Source: Saprospiraceae bacterium (lineage in GTDB: Bacteria; Bacteroidota; Bacteroidia; Chitinophagales; Saprospiraceae). Taken from it: a stretch of DNA of 35,539 nucleotides. Below are positions 6,247-14,969 of the stretch, piece after piece; position 1 is the first letter of the stretch; the number at the start of each line of letters is the position of its first letter. Both the position numbers and the translations under genes were made by a program. A model generated the notes under the pieces. The model was not told the DNA's origin. It did no database searches and was given only the letters and a program-made list of their open reading frames with translations. The stretch is from NCBI GenBank assembly GCA_025056735.1, contig JANWVR010000032.1, positions 1 through 35,539 of the forward strand. Reading direction: 5' to 3'.

Positions 6247-8376
6247 ATGACACCGTTAGAGCGATTTTTAAAGATAGCGCTGTTGTGCTTGGCTGTTTTG
6301 CCCGGTGTGGCCCGGGGACAAAAGGCCACGGAATTTAAGCGCGCTGGCGAGAAGTACTTTGCCAATGAGCGTTGGGCCGAGGCAGCTGAGGCGCTCAAGC
6401 GCTATCAGGAGGAGAAGCCAGGCGATTTAAATGTGCTGGCTCAACTGGGCATTTGTTACTACCATTTGCATCAGTCGCAAACAGCGCTGCAGTATTTTGA
6501 GTTTGTGCTGCAGCGCAATCCGCGCAAGCTGGCTGCAGATGTCCATTACTACTATGCACGTACGCTACATGGCTTGAGCGAATTTGAGCGTGCCATTGCC
6601 GCCTACAAGGGCTTCCTTCGCGCGACGTCCGAGAAGCACCCGCTGCGCGCCAATGTTTTAGATAATCTGCGCCGTTGCGTTAGTGGTCTGAAAACGCCGC
6701 CCAGCCCTGAGGTGGCCTTAGTGGAAAATCTGGGCGATCGCGTCAACTCGCCCGGCGATGAGTTTGGCCCGTTGCCTTCGGTCAATTTCCCGGACCGGCT
6801 CTACTTTTCTGCCGCGCGCGAAAACACCACCGGCGGCCTGCGCAACGACGAGGGCTACGAAGACGCCGAAAAAGGCCGATGGCGCAGTGATATGTTCTTC
6901 ACCCAGCGCACAACCGCCGGCTGGGACTACGCCAGCCTGCTGGGCGACCTGCTCAACACACCGCGACACGAGGTCGCCTTAGACGTTACCAACAACGGGC
7001 AGGTGCTGTACTTCTTTCGAGGCTTTACCCTGTACAGCGGCGAAATCCTGACCGATACCGCCGGCAAAGCAGCCGTGGAAAACCGCCCCTTCCCAAGCCC
7101 TATGCAGCCCGAAGAGGGCGATACGGGTCTGTTCTTCGCTACAGACTCGCTCATGCTCTTCGCCAGCCGACGCCCGGGCGGGCTGGGTGGGTTAGACCTG
7201 TACTACACCTTCCGCACCGACACTGGCTGGGCCGAACCGCGCAACCTGGGTGCGCCAATTAACACACCCTACGACGAAACCACGCCTTTCTTAGCGCGCG
7301 ACGGATACACTTTGTATTTCAGCAGCAACCGCACCGAGAGCATTGGCGGCTATGACGTGTTTCGCGCCGTCTTTGACCCCATTAAGCAAACCTGGAGCGA
7401 GGCGGTCAATGTAGGTCCGCCCATCAATTCGCCGGGAGACGACACCTACTTCCGCCTCTCTACCGATGGGCAACGGGCCTTTTTTGCCTCCGACCGCCTC
7501 GAAGGCTACGGCCAGCGCGACCTGTACGAGGCTTTTTTCAAGCAAGCGCGACCGGAGCAGCTGGCCCAACGCGCGCTGTTTACGCAGCCCATTCGAGGAC
7601 AGGCAGCGCCCATTGGGGCGTCAACGGCTCAGGACGTCTCCCTGCCCGTGCTCTATTATCAGAACGACGCCGATATTCTCAAAGAAGTCAATCGCCGCGC
7701 CCTGCAAGAAGTGGCTCGCTTAGCCCGCGACTACCCGGAGGCTCGCGTCCTTGTGCGCATACATACCGACCCGGCAGGCGGGGCCAAGTTCGACCTGTAT
7801 CAGGGCATCAAACGCGCCGAAATCGTCGCTAAAGCGCTGATAGAACGCGGTGTGCCGGCGCGGCGCATTGCCCTGCAAAGCTTCGGCGCTGCCTATCCCG
7901 TGGCGCTTAATGCGCTGCCCGACGGGCGGCCCAACCCCGAGGGGCAACAACTCAACCGGCGCATCGAAATCGGGCTGGTCAGCGTCGGGGAGCCATTACC
8001 GCTGCGCCTGACCCTGCAGCCGCGCGCTACGCCCGCCGGCATGGAAGCCTATGGCGGCGCCCTGCTGGCCGAGCGCAGCGCCGGGCTAACCTTCCGCGTA
8101 GAGATGATCTCTGCCCGCCAGGTCGTTGCCGACGATGCTATTAGCCTATTTGGCGACCTGATGATCGAGAGCGAAGCCGAAAGCGGCTCGTACCGCTACT
8201 GTGCCGGGCTGGTGCGCACCTACGCCGAGGCGTTGGCGTTGCAACGAGAAATAAAGGCTGCCGGCTTTGCCGACCCAATCATATGGGCCTACGTGGATGG
8301 CCTGCGCCTGACGCGCTCCGAAGCGGCTGGATTAGTGAGACAACACCCGGGGTTGGCTCCGTACGTGCGGCAGTGA
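6247..8376 (+). CDS. PorE-like envelope protein: TPR, PD40, OmpA-type peptidoglycan binding, SPOR-like end
   Basis: A 709-residue exported protein. The signal peptide MTPLERFLKIALLCLAVLPG fixes the start; an upstream in-frame extension has no signal and overlaps the promoter. TPR helices occupy about residues 25-145. PD40/WD40-like blades follow to about 440 (LYFSA, LMLFASRRPGGLGGLDLYY, LYFSSNRTESIGGYDVF, AFFASDRLEGYGQRDLYE). An OmpA C-terminal domain spans about 465-580 (HTDPAGG, D and R in FDLYQGIKRAE, LNRRIEIG) and would bind peptidoglycan. About 90 further residues resemble a SPOR domain. This order matches PorE of the type IX secretion system, which ties the secretion machine to the wall, but no carboxypeptidase-regulatory domain is visible between PD40 and OmpA. 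Role in secretion or gliding is inferred from architecture only. Confidence 0.85.
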   Translation: MTPLERFLKIALLCLAVLPGVARGQKATEFKRAGEKYFANERWAEAAEALKRYQEEKPGDLNVLAQLGICYYHLHQSQTALQYFEFVLQRNPRKLAADVHYYYARTLHGLSEFERAIAAYKGFLRATSEKHPLRANVLDNLRRCVSGLKTPPSPEVALVENLGDRVNSPGDEFGPLPSVNFPDRLYFSAARENTTGGLRNDEGYEDAEKGRWRSDMFFTQRTTAGWDYASLLGDLLNTPRHEVALDVTNNGQVLYFFRGFTLYSGEILTDTAGKAAVENRPFPSPMQPEEGDTGLFFATDSLMLFASRRPGGLGGLDLYYTFRTDTGWAEPRNLGAPINTPYDETTPFLARDGYTLYFSSNRTESIGGYDVFRAVFDPIKQTWSEAVNVGPPINSPGDDTYFRLSTDGQRAFFASDRLEGYGQRDLYEAFFKQARPEQLAQRALFTQPIRGQAAPIGASTAQDVSLPVLYYQNDADILKEVNRRALQEVARLARDYPEARVLVRIHTDPAGGAKFDLYQGIKRAEIVAKALIERGVPARRIALQSFGAAYPVALNALPDGRPNPEGQQLNRRIEIGLVSVGEPLPLRLTLQPRATPAGMEAYGGALLAERSAGLTFRVEMISARQVVADDAISLFGDLMIESEAESGSYRYCAGLVRTYAEALALQREIKAAGFADPIIWAYVDGLRLTRSEAAGLVRQHPGLAPYVRQ

Positions 8377-8455
8377 GGCGCCCTCACACAACTCCAGCAC
8401 TCGCCTGTTTTGGGCGCGATATTTGATGTGTTGGCGTTTTGTGTGCTGCTCTGAC

Positions 8456-8463
8456 TACCTTTG
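8456..8463 (+). promoter_or_regulatory. TAnnTTTG -7 box 7 nt before the beta-lactamase start
   Basis: TACCTTTG is followed by 7 nt and then ATG at 8471, the same arrangement as sdaA. A TTG at 8431-8433 lies 22 nt upstream. The predicted transcript would have little or no leader. Confidence 0.6.
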
Positions 8464-8470
8464 CCTACCT

Positions 8471-9691
8471 ATGCTTAATCCTGTCTTTCGTCGGCTGCTG
8501 CCTTTAGCGCTATTCCTGGCGCTTGCTCAGAACTGTACCAACGTGCGCTCGCAGGGCAATGCGCTTTTTCTGCCGCCCTACTTAGACAACCCGCATTTGC
8601 GGACGCTGCTGGAAGAGTTTGACCATTTCATGGCCGACACGTTGGCGCGCGCTGGCGTGCCAGGAGCAGCTGTAGTGGTGGTGTACGATACGGCCGTGGT
8701 ATTCCAGCGCGGCTACGGCCTGCGCCGTCTGGGCATGGCGGACTCTGTGGACGCACACACGGTATTTCGTTTAGGCTCGCTGTCTAAAGGCTTTACAGGA
8801 GTGCTCGCGGGCCTATTAGTACACGAAGAATGCCTCTGCTGGGATGATTGTATCCGCAATTACGTGCCGGAATTCTCACTCACGCCTGCCACCTATGCCT
8901 CGCAGGTACAATTGACGCACCTGCTGGCGCACACCACCGGACTGCCCTACCACGCTTACACAAACCTTATCGAAGCGGGCTACGACTTGCGCACGATTGC
9001 CCAGCGCTTCGCCAACTTCCGCGTAAAACACCCGCCTGGCGAGGTATATGCCTATCAAAATGCGGCCTTTGCTTTAGCCGGGGAGGCCATGCAAGCCGTT
9101 ACAGGCAAGACGTTTGGAGAACTCCTCAAAGAACGCATCTTCAAACCCGCCGGCATGCGTTCCGCCTCAGCCGACCAGCGCAGCATGCTCAGTCACCCTA
9201 ATATCGCCTGGCCGCACGAATACACACGCACTGGCTGGCGCGCCGTGCCCATCACTTCGCGCTACTACAACGCTGCGCCCGCCGGTGGCGTCAATGCCAG
9301 CGCCGCCGATATGGGTCAGTGGCTCCTCGTCCTGCTGGGCAATCGGCCCGACATCGTGCCTGCAGAGGTACTCGACGAAGTTTTCCGCCCGCGTGTGCGT
9401 ACCGACGGCGAACGCCGATACTCGCACCTGTGGGGCCAACACATGACGCCCTACTATGGGCTGGGATGGCGTACCTTAGTGGGTGAGACGGATACCCTCG
9501 TTTATCACGGCGGTTTAGTCAACAATTTCCGCAGCGAAATCGCTCTCGACCGCCGCAACCGCATCGGCATTTGCGTGCTCTTCAATGCACCCGCGCCGGT
9601 GGCCGGCACTATCGTCCCGGCCTTCTGGCATATGTACCGCGAACGGCAGGAAGACATTCGGACGTGGAAGGCAACGACGATGAGGCCTTAG
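8471..9691 (+). CDS. Serine beta-lactamase-like hydrolase (class C / penicillin-binding esterase family)
   Basis: A 406-residue exported serine hydrolase. The start at 8471 follows the promoter box and opens a signal peptide (MLNPVFRRLLPLALFLALAQ); the reading frame can be extended by 16 residues that look random. The three active-site motifs are present in order: SxxK as S103-L-S-K106, YxN as Y195-Q-N197, and HGG (VYHGG, about residue 345) replacing KTG. The family includes AmpC beta-lactamases, D-aminopeptidases, EstB-type esterases and peptidoglycan-modifying enzymes. With HGG and no resistance context I expect an esterase or peptidase in the periplasm rather than a clinically relevant beta-lactamase. 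It appears to be a single-gene unit. Confidence 0.88.
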   Translation: MLNPVFRRLLPLALFLALAQNCTNVRSQGNALFLPPYLDNPHLRTLLEEFDHFMADTLARAGVPGAAVVVVYDTAVVFQRGYGLRRLGMADSVDAHTVFRLGSLSKGFTGVLAGLLVHEECLCWDDCIRNYVPEFSLTPATYASQVQLTHLLAHTTGLPYHAYTNLIEAGYDLRTIAQRFANFRVKHPPGEVYAYQNAAFALAGEAMQAVTGKTFGELLKERIFKPAGMRSASADQRSMLSHPNIAWPHEYTRTGWRAVPITSRYYNAAPAGGVNASAADMGQWLLVLLGNRPDIVPAEVLDEVFRPRVRTDGERRYSHLWGQHMTPYYGLGWRTLVGETDTLVYHGGLVNNFRSEIALDRRNRIGICVLFNAPAPVAGTIVPAFWHMYRERQEDIRTWKATTMRP

Positions 9692-9740
9692 CCCTCTTGA
9701 CGTAGATGAAAACGCCAATTTGCTCAAATTAGCCAGATAA

Positions 9741-9780
9741 ACCGCATACGGGCTGAACCTCCGATAGGGCGGTCTGTTTT
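9741..9780 (+). terminator. Weak terminator-like hairpin after the beta-lactamase-like gene
   Basis: ACCGC (9741-9745) can pair with GCGGT (9769-9773), followed by CTGTTTTTC. The loop is long and the stem short, so this is only a possible intrinsic terminator. Confidence 0.3.
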
Positions 9781-9822
9781 TCTTTTGGTAAAAACAATTG
9801 TTCACCAAAACAACAGACACCT

Positions 9823-10671
9823 ATGCAAAAGGTAAAGAAATTTCAGAGTGCTGTATTTGCTCTGGCAGCCATAGCCCTTTTAGCGTCCAGTTGCGTGGTC
9901 GTGCGTCAGGGCGAGTTTGCCGTCCGCCGCAATCTGGGGAAGTACGAAGACAAAGTCTTCACCAGCGGTTTGCGCATGTTCAATCCCTTTACAGCCACGA
10001 TTGTTAAAATTAGTGGACAGACAGAAAACATCGAAGTTAACGTCAACATTCCCTCCAAGGAGGGTTTGACCATCCAGAGCGAAGTATCCATTTTGTACCG
10101 GGTAGTGCAGAAAGAGACGCCCAATTTGCTGCGCAACGTAGGTCTGGACTATGAAAATACGCTGATTTTGCCGGTATTCCGGTCGGCGGTGGCCGACGTA
10201 ACGGCGCGCTATTTTGCCAAAGACATGCACTCGGGCAGCCGCGCCGAAATCGAGATTGCCATTCGCGACTTGATGATGCAGACACTTGGCCCGCGCGGCA
10301 TTATTATTGAGGCGGTGCTGCTCAAGAGCATCGTGCTGCCGCGCAACCTGACGAAGGCCATCGAGGAGAAGCTCGAAGCCGAACAGCAGGCGCTGCGTAT
10401 GGAGTTTGTGCTGCAGCAAGAGCGCCAGGAAGCCGAGCGCAAACGCCTGCAAGCCCAGGGTGTTCGCGATGCCAACCAGATTATTTCCGAAGGCCTGACG
10501 CCGGAAATTCTTCAATTTAAAGCCATCGAAGCCTGGTTGGAGCTGAGCAAGTCGTCTAACGCCAAGGTCATCTTCACCAACGGCACTGTGCCGTTAGTCA
10601 TGGATGCCGAGCAGACGAGCAACACCATCGTGCCGCCGCCGGCGCGCTCGTCCACGTCGGGCAAGCAGTAA
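9823..10671 (+). CDS. SPFH/prohibitin-family membrane-anchored protein
   Basis: A 282-residue SPFH (band 7) protein. The N-terminus has a short hydrophobic segment ending in LLASSC, which may be a lipobox, so it is either a lipoprotein or has one membrane anchor. The SPFH domain covers about residues 25-200 (VRQGEFAVRRNLGKYEDKV, VKISGQTENIEV, ISILYRV-like strands, FRSAVADVTARY). A charged coiled coil follows (EEKLEAEQQALRMEFVLQQE) with the conserved QAQGVRDANQII segment. The last 25 residues are a polar tail. Proteins of this family assemble into large rings and organise membrane microdomains or modulate membrane proteases. It has its own terminator at 10692-10733. Confidence 0.9.
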   Translation: MQKVKKFQSAVFALAAIALLASSCVVVRQGEFAVRRNLGKYEDKVFTSGLRMFNPFTATIVKISGQTENIEVNVNIPSKEGLTIQSEVSILYRVVQKETPNLLRNVGLDYENTLILPVFRSAVADVTARYFAKDMHSGSRAEIEIAIRDLMMQTLGPRGIIIEAVLLKSIVLPRNLTKAIEEKLEAEQQALRMEFVLQQERQEAERKRLQAQGVRDANQIISEGLTPEILQFKAIEAWLELSKSSNAKVIFTNGTVPLVMDAEQTSNTIVPPPARSSTSGKQ

Positions 10672-10691
10672 TTGGCCGCCGTTTGTATGCT

Positions 10692-10733
10692 AAACGCCTG
10701 TTCTGGTTCTTTCGCTGGCCAGAACAGGCGTTT
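10692..10733 (+). terminator. Strong intrinsic terminator of the SPFH gene
   Basis: A perfect 15-bp inverted repeat (10692-10706 with 10719-10733, core CGCCTGTTCTGG) around a 12-nt loop, ending in a run of five T. It lies 20 nt after the SPFH stop codon. Short A-rich sequence on the other side is weak, so it mainly serves the plus strand. Confidence 0.9.
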
Positions 10734-10796
10734 TTATTGGACTAAACCTTACGCCTGCACAAAGCGTTTGGGCGACAGCTACACCAACAAAACGGC

Positions 10797-12128
10797 ATGA
10801 GCAACCAACCCATAGCCCTGTTCTGGTTTCGGCGCGACCTGCGCCTCGACGACAACGCCGGCCTCTACCATGCGCTGCGCGGCCCATATCCGGTGCTGCC
10901 GCTCTTTATCTTCGATACGCACATTTTAGACGACCTGCCTACTCGCCGCGATGCGCGCGTAGAGTTCATCCATCAAGCGCTGGCCGCGCTCAAAGAGCGC
11001 CTGCGCACCCTGGGCAGCGACCTCATCGTTCGGTACGGAAAACCCATCGAAGTGTGGCGCCAACTGCTGCAGACTTATCGCGTTGCCGCCGTATACACCA
11101 ACCGCGACTACGAACCCTATGCCCTTGAGCGCGATACCGCTGTTCAGACCCTCCTGGCCGAACGTAATATCCCGTTTTATACCTTCAAAGACCACGTCAT
11201 TTTTGAAAAAGACGAGGTGCTCAAAGACGACGGCAAACCTTACACGGTATTCACGCCCTACAGCCGAAAATGGCGCGCTAAGTTAGCCGAACGCATCGAG
11301 CCGGACGGCACGTCGTTTTACCTGACCTCCTATCCGTGCGATAAGTATTTTGGGAATTTCCATCGAGCTGCCGAGTCGCTGCCTTTCCCTACGCTGGCCG
11401 ACATTGGCTTTGAGCCGGCAGGCATACCCTTCCCGCCCGCCACAGTACCGCGCGGGCTCATTCGGAACTACGACCAGACGCGCAACTTCCCGGGCATCAA
11501 CGGCACCTCGCGCCTGGGCGTTCACTTCCGCTTCGGTACTATTAGCATCCGCGAAAAGGCGCGCCACGCCCAGACGCTCAACGACACCTATTTGAACGAG
11601 CTCATCTGGCGAGACTTTTACAGCCAGATCCTGGCGCATTTTCCGTATGTGGTGGGCCGTCCATTTCGGCTCGAGTACGAGCGCGTACCCTGGCGCGATG
11701 CCCCGGACGACTTCAAACGCTGGTGTGAAGGCCGCACCGGCTATCCGATTGTAGATGCGGGCATGCGCGAATTGAACGCCACCGGCTATATGCACAACCG
11801 CGTGCGCATGATCACGGCCAGCTTCCTGACTAAACATCTGCTGATTGATTGGCGACTGGGCGAGGCTTATTTCGCTCAAAAACTGCTCGACTTTGACTTA
11901 GCCAGCAACAACGGCGGCTGGCAATGGGCCGCCGGCTGCGGCACCGATGCGGCGCCCTACTTTCGCATCTTCAACCCCATAGAACAAGCCAAAAAGTTCG
12001 ACCCGGAGCTGAAATACATTCGCCGCTGGGTGCCCGAATACGGAACGCCCGCGTATCCGAAACCTATGGTGGAGCACACCTTTGCGCGGCAGCGCTGTCT
12101 GGCAGCCTTCAAAGCAGCCTTAGGGTAG
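10797..12128 (+). CDS. phrB: Class I CPD photolyase
   Basis: A 443-residue flavoprotein that uses blue light to split cyclobutane pyrimidine dimers. Residues 1-130 are the alpha/beta antenna domain (LFWFRRDLRLDDN). The helical FAD domain follows. The electron-transfer tryptophan triad is complete: W299 (VPW), W352 (IDW) and W375 (NNGGWQW), with exactly the 53/23 spacing of E. coli W306, W359 and W382. The NNGGW asparagine near FAD, the substrate-contacting NELIWRDFY and the GTDAAPYFRIFNP signature are present. The TGYMHNR motif has Tyr where E. coli has Trp; this position is not part of the triad. These features favour a repair enzyme over a cryptochrome. It is probably a single-gene unit ending at the hairpin at 12191. 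Confidence 0.96.
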   Translation: MSNQPIALFWFRRDLRLDDNAGLYHALRGPYPVLPLFIFDTHILDDLPTRRDARVEFIHQALAALKERLRTLGSDLIVRYGKPIEVWRQLLQTYRVAAVYTNRDYEPYALERDTAVQTLLAERNIPFYTFKDHVIFEKDEVLKDDGKPYTVFTPYSRKWRAKLAERIEPDGTSFYLTSYPCDKYFGNFHRAAESLPFPTLADIGFEPAGIPFPPATVPRGLIRNYDQTRNFPGINGTSRLGVHFRFGTISIREKARHAQTLNDTYLNELIWRDFYSQILAHFPYVVGRPFRLEYERVPWRDAPDDFKRWCEGRTGYPIVDAGMRELNATGYMHNRVRMITASFLTKHLLIDWRLGEAYFAQKLLDFDLASNNGGWQWAAGCGTDAAPYFRIFNPIEQAKKFDPELKYIRRWVPEYGTPAYPKPMVEHTFARQRCLAAFKAALG

Positions 12129-12190
12129 GCAGAGTTTACACGTATTTAATACAGGCGCACCCATGCGGTCGCCCTATCTTCGCCCGCTGA

Positions 12191-12220
12191 AGCGGCCCGA
12201 CTGAAAGGGCGCTTTTTGTT
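12191..12220 (+). terminator. Intrinsic terminator of phrB
   Basis: AGCG and CCC (12191-12198, one bulged G) pair with GGG and CGCT (12207-12213), an 8-nt loop between them, followed by TTTTTGTT. The stem is of moderate strength. It lies 62 nt after the photolyase stop. Confidence 0.6.
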
Positions 12221-12239
12221 CATTTCATGTCTCCCACCT

Positions 12240-13601
12240 ATGATGCGTTCGCTTGCCCTCTGTCGCTTTTCTGCTCTCCTTGTACTTTGGTTAGCAACAT
12301 TTGGCCACTTTTCTTTTGCCCAACATCCGCTGCTGCAGTCTGGCCCGATGCTGGGCTATGCAGACATGAAAGAAGTGCTCTTATGGGCACAGACGAAACA
12401 GGCGGCAACCGTCTATTTTGAGTATTGGGACAAAGAAAAACCTTCAGAGCGCTTTGCTACCGACGCTGTAACCACGCAAAAAAGCACCGGCTACACTGCT
12501 AAATGCGTGGCCGACCGCGTGGAGCCGGGCCGCACCTACGGTTACCAGCTGTACATCAACCGGGAGGCCGTAACTCTGCCGTACCCGACGGAATTTAAAA
12601 CCCAACCGCTGTGGCGCTGGCGCACCGACCCGCCCACATTCACGGTAGCCGCAGGCAGCTGCGCCTACATCAACGAAGAGCGCTACGACCGCCCTGGCCG
12701 ACCTTACGGCAGTAACTACGAGATATTCAACGCCATAGCTGCCCAAAAGCCTGACCTGATGATCTGGCTGGGCGACAACACCTATTTGCGCGAACCCGAC
12801 TGGGGCACACGAACAGGCATGCTGCACCGCTTCACACACGACCGATCCATCCCAGAACTGCAACCCCTGCTGGCCACCGCAAACCACTATGCTATCTGGG
12901 ACGACCACGACTTCGGCCCAAACGATAGCGACGGCACTTGGATCAACAAAGACATTGCCTGGGAAGTCTTCCAGGCCTTTTGGGGCAACCCTACCGCAGG
13001 CCTGCCTGGCCAGAAGGGATGCACCACGCAATTCCAATACGCCGATGTGGATTTCTTTTTGTTGGACAACCGATACTTCCGGACGCCCAACAATTGCAAA
13101 ACCTGCCCCTGCACCGTGCTGGGCAAAGAACAATTTGACTGGTTGCGCGGCGCCTTAGCGGCCAGTCTGGCGCCATACAAGGTAGTGGCCATGGGCGGGC
13201 AGTTCCTTAATACACACGCCGCCTATGAAACCTATGTCAATCTTTGCTCTGCCGAACGCGATAGCCTGCTGGCCTTCATCGAGCGCGAAAACATTCGAGG
13301 CGTCATCTTCCTCACCGGTGACCGCCACCATACTGAATTGAGCGCCTACAAAAATGCGCGCGGCAACTGGATATACGACCTGACCTCTTCGCCGCTAACG
13401 TCGGGCGTGCACACCGGCGCAGCCAGCGAAACCAATAAAAACCGCGTGGACGGCACGCTGGTGATGCAACATAACTTTGCCTTATTGCGCTTCAGCGGCC
13501 CACGCACTCGGCGCCAGGTGGAGATTACCATCTTGAGCAACGAAGGCGCCGTCTTGTGGAAGCGAACCATCTTGCCCAATGGCGAACTCGCTCAGGAATA
13601 A
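12240..13601 (+). CDS. PhoD-like alkaline phosphatase / phosphodiesterase, secreted
   Basis: A 453-residue secreted metallophosphatase. The signal peptide is MMRSLALCRFSALLVLWLAT, ending near FSFAQ; start at the first of two adjacent ATGs (12240 or 12243). A short Fn3-like N-terminal domain (about residues 25-125) precedes the metallophosphatase core. Metal-ligand motifs of the family are present: AGSCAY, IWLGDN, AIWDDHDFGPND and FLTGDRHHTEL. The loop NNCKTCPCT contains three close cysteines that could form a disulfide. It would release phosphate from phosphomonoesters or diesters outside the cytoplasm. GpsA follows after 27 nt, so both may share a transcript. Secretion route (Sec or Tat) is not decided: there is no twin-arginine motif, whereas Bacillus PhoD uses Tat. 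Confidence 0.88.
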   Translation: MMRSLALCRFSALLVLWLATFGHFSFAQHPLLQSGPMLGYADMKEVLLWAQTKQAATVYFEYWDKEKPSERFATDAVTTQKSTGYTAKCVADRVEPGRTYGYQLYINREAVTLPYPTEFKTQPLWRWRTDPPTFTVAAGSCAYINEERYDRPGRPYGSNYEIFNAIAAQKPDLMIWLGDNTYLREPDWGTRTGMLHRFTHDRSIPELQPLLATANHYAIWDDHDFGPNDSDGTWINKDIAWEVFQAFWGNPTAGLPGQKGCTTQFQYADVDFFLLDNRYFRTPNNCKTCPCTVLGKEQFDWLRGALAASLAPYKVVAMGGQFLNTHAAYETYVNLCSAERDSLLAFIERENIRGVIFLTGDRHHTELSAYKNARGNWIYDLTSSPLTSGVHTGAASETNKNRVDGTLVMQHNFALLRFSGPRTRRQVEITILSNEGAVLWKRTILPNGELAQE

Positions 13602-13628
13602 TGCCTTGCCTTACTTACTACTGAACGC

Positions 13629-14681
13629 ATGGATAGCGACACCCGACCCGTCGGCGTCATCGGCGCCGGCTCTTTTGGCGCAGCCATAGCCAACGTGCTG
13701 GCCCAAAATCGAGACGTGCTGCTGTACAGCCGAAAAGAAGAAAAAGTCCGGCTCATCAACGAAAACCGGCAACATTTGGGCGTAACCCTCCTGCCGCGCG
13801 TGTGTGCAACCAACGATGTTGAGGAAATGACCGCGCGCTGTACGCTGCTGTTCCCCATCGTCCCGTCGGCCAGCTTCCGCCAGATGATGCGCTCCTTCGG
13901 ACCCTATCTCCGACCGCACCACATCGTCATTCATGGTACAAAAGGCTTTGACCTGCTTCCGCCCTTTCGGGAAGAGGAACTCGATGCCCCAGGAGTTGTC
14001 CTATCGCGCGCGTATGTGCGCACCATGAGCGAGGTCATTCTCGAAGAAAGCAGCGCCGTGCGCATCGGCTGCATTGCTGGTCCCAATCTGGCCCGCGAAA
14101 TTCTGGACGGTAAGCCCTCCGCTGCTGTCGTTGCCAGCCGCTTCCGCGAAGTCATTCAGATTGGCCAGGCCGCCCTGAACGGCCAGAAGTTCCGCGTCTT
14201 TGGCTCTTACGACCTTCTTGGCGCCGAGCTGGCCGGTGCTTTCAAAAATATCATTGCCATTGGCGCCGGTATCTTAGATGGTCTCGGGCTGGGCCGCAAC
14301 ATCCAGGGGCTGCTCATCTCCCGCGGCTTAGTCGAAATGGTCAATCTCGGCAAAGCTTTGGGCGCCTCCAACCAAGCTTTTATTGGCGTGGCCGGCATTG
14401 GCGACTTAGTCACCACCGCCACCAGCCCCGACAGCCGCAACTACCAGTTCGGCCTGCGACTGGCCCGCGGCGAAACCGCCGAACAAATCCGAAGCACCCT
14501 AACCGAACCGGCTGAGGGCGTCCGCACCCTGCGCGTCGCTCGCCAACTCGTCCGGCAATACCGCCTCCACTCGCCCATCCTGGAAATGCTCCACACCGTT
14601 GTCTTTGAGCAATACCCCATCGAACGCGCTATCGAATACTTGATGTCCTATCCTTACTTCGTGGATGTGGACTTCCTGTAA
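13629..14681 (+). CDS. gpsA: NAD(P)H-dependent glycerol-3-phosphate dehydrogenase
   Basis: A 350-residue cytoplasmic enzyme that reduces dihydroxyacetone phosphate to sn-glycerol-3-phosphate for phospholipid synthesis. The N-terminal Rossmann motif is GVIGAGSFGAAIA (residues 9-21). The GTKGF motif and AGPNLARE follow. The catalytic lysine is K206 in GAFKNIIAIGAG, and the substrate-binding segment GIGDLVTTATSPDSRN follows. Length is close to the usual 330-350. The ATG at 13629 is chosen because only 8 residues precede the dinucleotide motif. It lies 27 nt after the PhoD-like gene on the same strand with no separate promoter box seen between them. Confidence 0.95.
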   Translation: MDSDTRPVGVIGAGSFGAAIANVLAQNRDVLLYSRKEEKVRLINENRQHLGVTLLPRVCATNDVEEMTARCTLLFPIVPSASFRQMMRSFGPYLRPHHIVIHGTKGFDLLPPFREEELDAPGVVLSRAYVRTMSEVILEESSAVRIGCIAGPNLAREILDGKPSAAVVASRFREVIQIGQAALNGQKFRVFGSYDLLGAELAGAFKNIIAIGAGILDGLGLGRNIQGLLISRGLVEMVNLGKALGASNQAFIGVAGIGDLVTTATSPDSRNYQFGLRLARGETAEQIRSTLTEPAEGVRTLRVARQLVRQYRLHSPILEMLHTVVFEQYPIERAIEYLMSYPYFVDVDFL

Positions 14682-14713
14682 ACAGACGCGAGTGATGGCC
14701 TCAGGGCCTCTGC

Positions 14714-14770
14714 TAAGTTTCAGCCGCTCAGTGGAGGCGCCGGGCATGCTTAAGTGGCTGAACTTGCACG
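14714..14770. repeat. Inverted repeat in the gpsA to trans-sulfuration gap
   Basis: Near 14714, AAGTTTCAGCC pairs with GGCTGAACTT near 14761, ten base pairs with one bulged T and a loop of about 35 nt. There is no T-run after it. The rest of the 288-bp gap (14682-14969) holds a GACCTTTG at 14934-14941 that may be a degenerate -7 box for the following gene, and no recognisable coding or RNA gene. Confidence 0.3.
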
Positions 14771-14969
14771 ATGGTAATGGGCTCTTAGGCATTCCCATGC
14801 GCAAAGAAACAGACTGTCAGGTAGCAAACGAGGTTTCATCCGCAAGCAATCACAGACTGCGCGGGCATTGTCGGCAGAGGAGGCGCTGCTCGTACGGCGC
14901 AGAGATTTTCTATAGCAATCTGGCCTGGCCGCCGACCTTTGCCTCGATGTTTTTAACCTGCTTTCACGC

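Noticed and set aside
11763-11800. Tyr instead of Trp in TGYMHNR of the photolyase as a broken electron-transfer chain.
   Set aside because: The spacing shows that the triad residues are W299, W352 and W375, all present. The Tyr position is a different site.
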